DNA from: Leishmania donovani
Taxonomy: Eukaryota > Euglenozoa > Kinetoplastea > Trypanosomatida > Trypanosomatidae
Length of the DNA stretch: 53,445 nucleotides
Reading direction: 5' to 3'
Assembly: GCF_000227135.1 (NCBI RefSeq)
Contig: NC_018245.1
Location: forward strand, 192,183-245,627
Below, one piece after another: positions 28,159 through 36,245 of this stretch (the first letter of the stretch is position 1; each line of letters starts with the position of its first letter). The position numbers were made by a program, and so were the translations under genes. The notes below the pieces were generated by a model, which did no database searches, was not told the origin of the DNA, and saw only the letters and a program-made list of their open reading frames with translations.

Positions 28159-29301
28159 CTACTTTTGCACGTTCGTCACTTTCAAGGAAACATAGGGGTA
28201 CTCCTGCTGTAAAGCACCAGTATCAACAGTCACATCATTCGCCAACGGCGTCGTCAAATCGGGGTACACCTGCGCAATGCGCTTGCGGATTTCGGCCTCC
28301 TTATCCGCAGGCACCTGCAGCACCACAGCAATGAAGCGCGGCGGGAGTCCGAACTTCAGAAGCGCCTCGATAAACACCCTCACCGCCTTGAGGTGGATCC
28401 AGGCAACATAACAGGTGCAATACTGCTGCCACAGAAGCGTGTAAAGCGCCTTCTTCTCCTTTTCAGCCCTCTGCTGCAGGCTCCGCAACTCGGCGGAAGA
28501 AAGGTCGTCGGTGCCCTCCACTTCGCGGATAACATAACGCTTCTTTCGGCACGCCGTCTTTACATCATCCATGACTTTCCGGAACATAACAATGCTGTTG
28601 AGCACGTATTCCTTGTCTTCGGCCACAACACGGTTCGACTGCGGGCACACATACTCGTTCATCTTCCAGTAAGTCGCCATCCATTCCTTTTGAGCCGCCA
28701 CAGGTACCGCTACGAAAACGGTGGCCAACAACTCCGTGTCGACAAAGCACTGATAGTCCCGATTATAGAGAGCGACTAGCTCCCGAATTGGGCGGATGGA
28801 CAGGTTTCCCTCACCCTTCCGGTTCGCCGCTATGAGTTTGTTGCGAGTTTCATTGTACTCCGCCAGCATGACACGGACACGCTCATCAGCTGTAGCGTTG
28901 ATTCGGGAAAATTTCTCTATTAGGTTCTGAATTGTCTCCTTGGGGTCGAACTGCGCAGTGCTCCACAGGAAGTTCTTGATGTAGCCAGCGGACGACATTT
29001 CCTGAGTTTGGTTGATTCGGAACGTCGTGACTACACTGCGCGGCTTTCCGGACGTTTCCTCCATCAGCCCAATCAGCTTCTGCAGAGTATTTTCCATCAT
29101 TGGATCCAGTTTCGCTAACTCATCGCTTGCCTCCATGAGAGAGTCCAACGTTCCGATCTTGAGGCTGGGGATAAAAAAGTGGCGAAACGTCTGTCCCAGA
29201 GGTCCCATCTGACGCACAAGCGCTTCATATTGAGCAGACTGCAGGGAATCCTGCGACTGCTGCAAGTATGGCAGCGCAAGAATTACAAAACTCTCGGTCA
29301 T
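28159..29301 (-). CDS. V-type proton ATPase subunit C
   Basis: Subunit C links the V1 motor to V0 through the peripheral stalks and is released when the pump disassembles; the pump acidifies acidocalcisomes, lysosomes and endosomes. The 380-residue product from the Met at 29301 matches the family along its length and the human size of 382. Seen are MTESFVILALP at the start (compare MTEFWLISAP), IGTLDSLMEASDELAKLD at 49-66, LAEYNETRNKLIAANRKGEGNL at about 146-167 (shown in part), FRKVMDDVKTACRKKRYVIRE near 240-260, AWIHLKAVRVFIEALLKFGL at 300-319 and QEYPYVSLKV at 366-375. An upstream in-frame Met at 29397 would add 32 residues with no family match. It is the first gene of the leftward unit, next to the strand switch. 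GC is moderate: one sampled line is 53%. Very secure. Confidence 0.96.
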   Translation of the reverse strand: MTESFVILALPYLQQSQDSLQSAQYEALVRQMGPLGQTFRHFFIPSLKIGTLDSLMEASDELAKLDPMMENTLQKLIGLMEETSGKPRSVVTTFRINQTQEMSSAGYIKNFLWSTAQFDPKETIQNLIEKFSRINATADERVRVMLAEYNETRNKLIAANRKGEGNLSIRPIRELVALYNRDYQCFVDTELLATVFVAVPVAAQKEWMATYWKMNEYVCPQSNRVVAEDKEYVLNSIVMFRKVMDDVKTACRKKRYVIREVEGTDDLSSAELRSLQQRAEKEKKALYTLLWQQYCTCYVAWIHLKAVRVFIEALLKFGLPPRFIAVVLQVPADKEAEIRKRIAQVYPDLTTPLANDVTVDTGALQQEYPYVSLKVTNVQK

Positions 29302-29776
29302 CTCTCGAAGGGAGATTATTCTGCCTGTGTAGGCCTTGCGGTGTACGGACGAGAAGTGGATTTTGAGCGAGGAGATAACTGAATGTTTCAAAAACATTGA
29401 AGCATTGATAGAGCAGAAGGTCCCAACACTCCGACAGTCCCTTTACTACTAAAATCAGCATCTCTGTTTGCATTGCATCTTCAGTTCGCAGTGTCGCGAT
29501 ATGGTCGACGGTTTCACTTTTACTTGTATCGCAAGAAATGCAATTGAGGCTGCTGAAACCACATTGCACCCACCGAAGCCATTGTCCCTTGTCTGATCAT
29601 TTCGCAGTGTGAGTAGCCTAATCTCAGTAATTTGGAAACATGGAATAGCAAAACTCTCACTTTAGCAGTTCCTTGATACCACCTTCGCATCCGCGGTAAC
29701 GACAAACGCAAGGTATTGCAACCTGCAAGTTCATTGAATTCATCACGCGAAGGCAGAGGAGAAAAATATATTACCG

Positions 29777-30271
29777 TCACTGTGGCCATTTTACGAGAAA
29801 ACAAGAGTGAAACTCCACTCTACCCGGCCTGTCACAGGATCCCATCTCGTGGCGCGAAGCAGACCTAGACACACATTACAGCAATACGCCGGCCCAGCCA
29901 GCTGAGATCACGGCCCCTGCCTCACACTCTACCCGTCTGCCCCGCAGGTCGCCGCACAGCCCCCCCCCCCTGCCAGCCGCCACCTGGTGCACCCCTCCAA
30001 GTCACTCGGGCCACCACCCATGGGCAGTGAGGACCAGCTGGGATACACTTGAGTGAAGCTGACACTCTGCCCATCAGGGGGATGATACGCGTTCGTTGTC
30101 ACCGGCCGCTCCGACGCAGCGCCATCCAGGGGACCTGGCCGCCCACATCGGTAGCGGCAAATCGCCCTCACCTTTGTACGTCGTAAGCACCTGGCCCTGA
30201 CACCACCAGAAGTGGTTCGGCGCTAGCAGGGAGAGGACGGCAGCCTGGTTTCCTCGCAGAGTGGATGGTGG
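29777..30271 (-). mobile_element. SIDER-like retroposon, copy B
   Basis: This is the uninterrupted copy of the element also found at 20672-21314, in the same orientation and about 99% identical. It carries a C11 run (29960-29970) that is C9 in copy A. On the minus strand a degenerate version of the SIDER 5' signature is visible near its right end. Weak similarity to the other copy seems to continue for about 40 bases beyond 30271, so the right boundary is uncertain. Confidence 0.6.
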
Positions 30272-31150
30272 ACAAGGATGGCGCGTTGGGGTGTTCTCCC
30301 TTATCATGAAGTCGTAAAAGCAATACGCTATGAGCATATCGGCGTTACACCTAAACCATGAGCACGCTTCTCGAGCGCAGGAAGGATCGCCGAGGTTGAT
30401 CTGTGCCGGCTGGCCATAGCACATAGAGTCGCTCTCTCAACGGCGTGCTTCTTATCTCGAGCGTGAGGAATGTCGTGTCCAGAAAGGCTTTCAGCCCCCT
30501 CTCCCAACCCGAGCACCGGTGTCTGCCGCAGTTTTCAATTCTCATGCCTCTTCCCAGTGTATTCGATCATCACGTCAGCAGCATCGTTATTGAACACAAG
30601 GAGTAAATGGCAAGGTGGGCCAGAAGGCCTTTGGGTGCAGCATGCCATCCTTCTCATCATACCGCGCCCAGAGGGCCCTCTATGAGCGGAGCTCGTCGCC
30701 GAGAAAAGGCACTTGGATCCCTGAAAAAACAATCGAGCAAAGCATTTTTTTCTGTCTTTTGTTCTCGCTGTGGAGAGGGAGGATTGCTTTACACATTCAA
30801 CTATTAAAGCCGTTGGAGTGCGCAGGCTTCTGCACAGAAGCGGTCCTCTATCGTGGCCTGTAAGTACTTGACACAGCTGCAAAAGCTGATGCTGTTGGTT
30901 CTGAAGACAGCTGACAAGGTAGTGAACTTTCTATGGAAAAGTAGTTTTCAATCCGAGGCTGTCGAGGCTGTCTTTTTTATCTCTCCGTCGCTGCTGCTTC
31001 TTGTCAGCCCCTGGTCAAGAAAAAAAAATACCACTGACTATCCGAAGATCCTCGCACCATCCATTCTGCTGCTAACTATCACTTTCGCTTGACCTCTCTG
31101 TCTCCCACACCTTTCGCATCTACCACTCTTTATTTTTTTTTCCGTTTTGC

Positions 31151-31152
31151 AG
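31151..31152 (+). promoter_or_regulatory. Candidate spliced-leader acceptor AG for the ASH gene
   Basis: A long pyrimidine tract (about 31090-31149) ends in TTTTGCAG, giving a 57-base leader. A second tract ends in AG at 31199-31200, ten bases from the ATG, and is a competing choice. Confidence 0.5.
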
Positions 31153-31209
31153 CGCAGCCAAATTTCATTCTCTCATTTTTTTTTGGCTGCCTTGCCATAG
31201 AACAGCAAA

Positions 31210-34200
31210 ATGGACTTTCTTTCCTTTGACAACGGAGTGATCAAAAATCCATTCTACCGGAAAGACGTTGTTGACGGCGACGGCGGCTACAGCACTCATC
31301 GCAAATGGAATCGACAACCGCGCGACGCTATCAACAGCGCCACACCGGCATACACGCGCGATCTGCTGTCCGAAGACAAGACACCATTCCAATGCAACCC
31401 AGCAGCTGTGTGCTTCGCCGATTACGATGTCGGCATAGAGCACAAGATTGTTGTCGCCTTCACAAACACGGCGACCGTCCCCAAAACATTCCGAGTGATG
31501 CCCATTCTGCCGAGGTACGCAAACGTGGTGAGCGTTGAGTACACTGTTCCACCAAGAATATCACCAGGTCTGTCGTGGAATGTCACCGTCAAATACCGAC
31601 CTTGCGATGTGAGTGATATTTCCACCGCCATATATGTCAAGACTGATGAGGGCTACTTTGCAGTACCGCTCACCTCCTCGAAGAAAGCGTTTGTCTTTTC
31701 TGTGGAGCCGAGGAGCGTAAGTTTTGGCACCGTGATTGTGGGCGAAAAGCGCGCGAAGGTGATTACGCTGCGAAATAGTGGGGCAATGCCGGGAACTGTG
31801 ATTGTCGGTGGTGATTTCAAATCTCTCCTTGAGCAAAAACACACCAATCCTGTCGATGGCAAACAAATGAGCTGTTTCCGAATTTCACCGCAGCAATACA
31901 AAATAGAGATTCCATCCTTCTCGAAGTCGCTGATAGTACTCAGCTTTGCCCCGCTGAATCCGACGCAGATCAACAGCGAAATTACATTCACAGAGAAGAA
32001 CAGTTCTCAGCTACCTCATGCCATTTCAATTACAGGCAGCAGCACTAACCTTCCAGTGTTTCTTACAACGGGAAAACTAGAATTCGGGGCGTGCTTTTAC
32101 GGCGAACGGTACTGGGATGAAGTGAGCGTCGTTAATAAAGCCAACATTGCCGCGGTTGCAGAGTTTCAAGTTCCTCCTTCGTTGGTTGGCGCCTTGTCTG
32201 TCTCCCCGTCGCGTGTGTGTGTGCAGTCTGGTGAGGAATACAGCGTGCGGGTTGTTTTTACGCCTTCGAAAGACCTGCCGAAAGATTTCTCTTCGGTAAT
32301 CAAGTGCGTCGTACAGAATCAAATACTGCCTCTCACTTTGAACGTAGACGGCGTGCTATCGCACCGCGCACCCTGCTTGCCGTCCACTGCCTTTGATATT
32401 GGCACGATCCCGCTGCAAACGATGAGATCAGTACAGGTGCCTGTTACGAACGAATCGAGTGTGAAACAGCTCGTTGGATTCGACAATCTTCCTCCTTGGG
32501 TCGTAGTTACCCCTGAGGTTTTGGCGCTCGTACCTTTTGAGACGGCGAGCTTCACCCTCAAGATGGAGGCCCCGCAGGAGGGCCGTTTTTCGCACCGCCT
32601 GAAGCTCATAAACGAGTTTGGTGACACGCAGCACATTTCTGTTAGCGGACAGGGAGCGCGTCCTCCGTTAGCGCTGTCAGCGCGGACGCTGTTGCTTCCC
32701 CCCTGCAACATTGGCCGCAGTGTTTTTGCAACGACAGTGCTTTCAAACACAAGTGGGAAACTGATTCAGTTTAGATTTTTTGTCCCGCGCTTTTTTTTCA
32801 AAGTGTCTCCTAACGCAGGTTTTTTGCAACCCGGCGAAAGTGTTGTGGTGGCTATCTTTTTCCATGCACCCATGGAGTACGAGTACGTGGAGTCCCCGCA
32901 GCCGGCCGCTCCACCGCATCGGGCGAGGCCGAAAAAAGACGTCTCGATTGGATTCGTCTCCGATGCACCGCCACCGCAAAAGCAATCTATGTATGATGAC
33001 TGGGAGTCTGGCAGCGAAAAGGAGCTATGGAGCAGGCATAAGCAGTTTCGAATTCAGTGCTGCTTGAACGGCTTAGACGATGAATGCTGCTTTATTGTGG
33101 TGAGGTGCTGTGCGGTGAGGCCATCTGCTAGGATCGAGGAGGCTGAAAAGGCACCAAGCACGCTACCAACAAAACAACAGAAGCCGACTGAAAGCGATGC
33201 TCGCCGGGTGTCCGTAAAGGGCTTCGTTGTCGCAGATAGAGATGAAAATGTTGCAAAGTCTCAAAGCTACAAGGGAGAGGTGTTCATCGAGTTTGGGAAA
33301 GTGCCCATTCATCATGCTTCTATTCGTTCGTGCAAGGTGCATAATACTGGCGATGCACCTTTCATGATTCGCGCTCCGCCGCTGAACCCGTTTTCTTCGT
33401 TTTCTATTCTGGCTGTGGCATTCGACGAGGTACCGCCGCACACCGAAGCAGAGATACACTTCTCCTTTCACCCAGACGCGTACGGGAAATTCAATGAGCT
33501 AATAAAGGTGGAGCTGGCTATGCCCGATGACACAGTCGCTTTTGTTTTTGTGAACATGCAGGGGACATGCAGCCCGACACAGTTGACCATTACTCCAGCA
33601 GAAAGCGTTTTGCAACAGGACGCTTCCTCTATTGTTTCTGTGGAGCATCTGGCGTTTGACTGTACGCAGAAGAGCGAATCCACGCGGAAGGGTTTGAGCT
33701 TCCACAACGTGGGCTCTTTCTCCCTTGAAATCTTAATTACCAGTTACACGGAGGAAGGTGAAAATGCGCATAACGTGAGCAATGCTGTGCTTTTTGATCC
33801 GAGCGACATACTGCCCTTTCTGGTGCACCCGCGTGCATTCACCCTCCAGCCGAACACGAAGCAGATTGTGGATGTTGTGTTTGCGCCCTCGGATGCTGGG
33901 GTGTACTCGAAACGACTGAGCATTGCTGCCAGCGGCGAAACTCGTGAACTCGCTCTCGAGGGTCGAAGTGTCAGTGGCGGCATCTACTGCTTTGTGCCGA
34001 TCTCAGATGTGAAAACGGGTAGATCAACCGCAGTCTCCTTCGAAGGCGGGATCGGTTGCCAGCCTGACTACCCTGTCTCACTGTCCTTTGCGGAGGAGGA
34101 AAGCAAAATACTGATACTCGGTAATCTTCTCAAAGGCCTCAGTGTGGAATACAGTGCGCAGAACTGGGAGCAGACGCGCCCTCTCGAAATGTCACCGGAG

Positions 34201-34407
34201 TGGAGCGTGACACCGCTTTCGCAAGTTATTGCAAGCGGAAAAGAAGCACGCCTCTCCGTGCATCGCTCCTTTGCAGAGGATGAGGAGGGTGAAGGTGTTT
34301 TGTGTGGCATCAACTCGCTCTTTCCATTCCGATTCACAGTTGTTTTGAGGGGTGAGGGCGCAGAGCTGCTAGCTTACCGTACCCTTTACGTTGTCTGCAC
34401 CGATTAG
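31210..34407 (+). CDS. ASH/PapD-like (MSP-type) repeat protein, probable flagellar axoneme protein
   Basis: The 1065-residue protein is a string of immunoglobulin-like ASH/PapD domains, seen as repeating 'F-G-x-V-x-V-G / F-x-P' patterns. Examples are VCFADYDVGIEHKIVVAF near 67-84, VSFGTVIVGEKRAKVITLRN near 172-191, LEFGACFYGERYWDEVSVVN near 292-311, FDIGTIPLQTMRSVQVPVTN near 394-413, LLLPPCNIGRSVFATTVLSN near 495-514 and VFIEFGKVPIHHASIRSCKV near 690-709. Each is followed by a PGxS- or FxP-type strand. In ciliates, algae and mammals this architecture belongs to central-pair and inner-arm proteins such as CFAP74, CFAP221, CFAP65 and HYDIN; I cannot decide which, but the first two domains recall CFAP221/CFAP74. 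No coiled coil or calponin domain is visible. It is the first gene of the rightward unit. Sampled lines are 57% and 42% GC. The ATG closely follows pyrimidine tracts ending in AG. Confidence 0.85.
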   Translation: MDFLSFDNGVIKNPFYRKDVVDGDGGYSTHRKWNRQPRDAINSATPAYTRDLLSEDKTPFQCNPAAVCFADYDVGIEHKIVVAFTNTATVPKTFRVMPILPRYANVVSVEYTVPPRISPGLSWNVTVKYRPCDVSDISTAIYVKTDEGYFAVPLTSSKKAFVFSVEPRSVSFGTVIVGEKRAKVITLRNSGAMPGTVIVGGDFKSLLEQKHTNPVDGKQMSCFRISPQQYKIEIPSFSKSLIVLSFAPLNPTQINSEITFTEKNSSQLPHAISITGSSTNLPVFLTTGKLEFGACFYGERYWDEVSVVNKANIAAVAEFQVPPSLVGALSVSPSRVCVQSGEEYSVRVVFTPSKDLPKDFSSVIKCVVQNQILPLTLNVDGVLSHRAPCLPSTAFDIGTIPLQTMRSVQVPVTNESSVKQLVGFDNLPPWVVVTPEVLALVPFETASFTLKMEAPQEGRFSHRLKLINEFGDTQHISVSGQGARPPLALSARTLLLPPCNIGRSVFATTVLSNTSGKLIQFRFFVPRFFFKVSPNAGFLQPGESVVVAIFFHAPMEYEYVESPQPAAPPHRARPKKDVSIGFVSDAPPPQKQSMYDDWESGSEKELWSRHKQFRIQCCLNGLDDECCFIVVRCCAVRPSARIEEAEKAPSTLPTKQQKPTESDARRVSVKGFVVADRDENVAKSQSYKGEVFIEFGKVPIHHASIRSCKVHNTGDAPFMIRAPPLNPFSSFSILAVAFDEVPPHTEAEIHFSFHPDAYGKFNELIKVELAMPDDTVAFVFVNMQGTCSPTQLTITPAESVLQQDASSIVSVEHLAFDCTQKSESTRKGLSFHNVGSFSLEILITSYTEEGENAHNVSNAVLFDPSDILPFLVHPRAFTLQPNTKQIVDVVFAPSDAGVYSKRLSIAASGETRELALEGRSVSGGIYCFVPISDVKTGRSTAVSFEGGIGCQPDYPVSLSFAEEESKILILGNLLKGLSVEYSAQNWEQTRPLEMSPEWSVTPLSQVIASGKEARLSVHRSFAEDEEGEGVLCGINSLFPFRFTVVLRGEGAELLAYRTLYVVCTD

Positions 34408-35273
34408 CGTTGCCCGGCTCTACAAGTCTTTTATTAGCCGAGTGATGGTGTTGAGGTTGTTTGTAGCTGCCTCTGTGTTTCCTGCACGCTCCCATACCGA
34501 TGGACGCTAATATGCGTTGCTGATCTTGCATCCGAAATGGAATGTAAACATGTAGATAGAGATAGCGGTTACTTTTGTGTGTGCGTTTCATTTTTATTTT
34601 TTCTTTTGCGCGGTCGCGTTTCTTTCCCGCTTGTGTGCAAAGAGAAAGAAAGCAATCAGAGCCTCCCAACTTCACCCTGATATTTGAACTGTGATAACCT
34701 TGCAAGCCCCAAAGAGAAACAAAAAAGAGGGCAGCAGCTTCACCCGTGCAAGAGCACAAAAAAAAAAAGGTCTGCAACAACGCCGGTAGTACAACGTTGC
34801 TCGGATGGTGCCTATTTCGCATTGTATGTGCTGGATGAGGCCAGCGGAGGTGGCGAAGCAGCATCATCTGCTTTGCTCCCTCGAAGTAGAAGAAAAAGCC
34901 GGCGACCTGTGGACAGGAAGGAAAATAAAGAAGCGATCGTCGCTACTTGTACTCGGAGAAGCGTTTCCCGATCCTGCCCACATGACCTCAACATTCAACC
35001 TCGGCGTGTGCTTTTTTCGAGGGCTCATGACGAATCCTTGCTTGGTCTGCTCTACGTCTTCTCGAGGCTGCTTCAGCAAGTTTTCCCACTTCAAGTTTAC
35101 GCTTGGTAGATCGCTGCGAATCCGTGCACTATTCAATCTCTCTCTCTGGTGCACCATGCCTTTTGTTTGTTTGTTTTTCGCTATTGTTGTTTGTGTGGCT
35201 GCACGTTGAGTGCGCTACTTCCGTACATTTGTCCATTCGGGATGCTTAAAAAGGGAGTCCAAAGCCGCGGAAT
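34408..35273. other. Intergenic region, ASH protein 3' / ECH1-like 5'
   Basis: About 870 bases, no gene seen. A T-rich, pyrimidine-rich tract at about 35157-35190 ends in AG at 35209-35210, a plausible spliced-leader acceptor 63 bases before the ECH1-like ATG. Short open frames here do not look coding. Confidence 0.5.
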
Positions 35274-36245
35274 ATGAAGAGGTGCTGCCGGCTGCTTTCT
35301 GCGGTAGAGGCAGCGTCGCTCATACGCCGCGTTGGTCCCTTTGCAGTGCACCGTGGTGAGACCAAGGGCGTCATTGAAATTCTCTCCGGCGACCCCAATC
35401 ACCCTGTGAAGAAGCTCAACCTTCTTGGCCTCGCCTATGCAGCCGCTCTCACAGAGCTTTCAGAGCTACTCTCTGAGGAGCTCAACGCTGAAGCCCGTGT
35501 CGCCATCTTCGCAGCACGTGACGGGTGCTCGTTTTCGGCTGGCATCGACTTGAAGGAACTCTCGGGAATGCGGCCGCCTTCTGGCAGTGGAGCCGCTGCC
35601 ACTGCAGCAGCGTCGAGCGGCTCCAAAGCCCATGCAATGCTTCTTCAGAACCAGCACCGTGTGGTGCGCGCTTTCCAAGATGGAATATCTTCGCTGGCGC
35701 GGTGCCGCATTCCCATCATCGCCGCGATCGATGGCCATTGCATCGGTGGGGCTACATCGGTCGCTTCTTCATGCGACGTGCGTTACACCACAGCACGTGC
35801 AACCTTTTCTGTGAAGGAGGCAGCAGTGGGTCTCGCCGCGGACATTGGCGTGCTGCAGCGTCTTCCCGCCATTATTGGTGAGGGACGCACGCGCGAGCTT
35901 GCCTTTACGTGCCGCGACTTCAGCGGTGTGGAGGCCAAAGCAATGGGCTTTGTCGAGGAAGTGTGTACAGATTATCCAGCGCTCCTCACCCACGCGCGCA
36001 AGCGCGCAGCACAGATAGCTGCCAACTCGCCACTGGGAGTGCAGAACACAAAGTTGGTCCTGAATTGGGAACGGGAGCGCGCGGCCCAGACGTCGCTCGA
36101 GTACCAAGCTGCCATCAACGCCTTTAGTCTGCACTGCAACGACATCCCAGAGGCAGCGCGTGCGTTTGCTGAGAAGCGAGCGCCCGTATTCACTGATTAC
36201 ATGGTGAATCCCAGAGGAGGTCTGCCGCATTCAAGGCAATCGTGA
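35274..36245 (+). CDS. Enoyl-CoA hydratase/isomerase family, ECH1 (dienoyl-CoA isomerase)-like
   Basis: The crotonase-fold protein has 323 residues and is closest to ECH1, the delta3,5-delta2,4-dienoyl-CoA isomerase used in beta-oxidation of unsaturated fatty acids. Oxyanion-hole motifs are FSAGIDLKEL at 87-96 and GHCIGGA at 154-160. CDVRYTTARATFSVKEAAVG at 167-186 continues into LAADIGVLQRLPAIIGEG and then RELAFTCRDF, an ECH1-type block. Of the three acidic residues described for rat ECH1 (Asp176, Glu196, Asp204), Glu182 and Asp190 are kept but the Asp176 position is Ser162, so the reaction may differ. The N terminus (MKRCCRLLSAVEAASLIRRVG) looks like a mitochondrial targeting peptide; the C terminus SRQS is not a peroxisomal PTS1. 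A loop at 100-118 is Ala/Ser-rich. It is the second gene of the rightward unit. The family is certain, the substrate uncertain. Confidence 0.93.
   Translation: MKRCCRLLSAVEAASLIRRVGPFAVHRGETKGVIEILSGDPNHPVKKLNLLGLAYAAALTELSELLSEELNAEARVAIFAARDGCSFSAGIDLKELSGMRPPSGSGAAATAAASSGSKAHAMLLQNQHRVVRAFQDGISSLARCRIPIIAAIDGHCIGGATSVASSCDVRYTTARATFSVKEAAVGLAADIGVLQRLPAIIGEGRTRELAFTCRDFSGVEAKAMGFVEEVCTDYPALLTHARKRAAQIAANSPLGVQNTKLVLNWERERAAQTSLEYQAAINAFSLHCNDIPEAARAFAEKRAPVFTDYMVNPRGGLPHSRQS

Larger units (their letters stand above)
29302..31209. promoter_or_regulatory. Divergent strand-switch region (likely Pol II initiation)
   Basis: Genes to the left are all on minus and genes to the right all on plus, so the 1.9 kb between V-ATPase C and the ASH protein is a divergent strand switch. 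In trypanosomatids such regions are where RNA polymerase II starts both polycistronic units, marked by histone variants and acetylation rather than a TATA box. SIDER copy B (29777-30271) lies inside it. Apart from that I see no gene, tRNA or clear promoter motif. Open frames here lack coding character. Confidence 0.85.
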
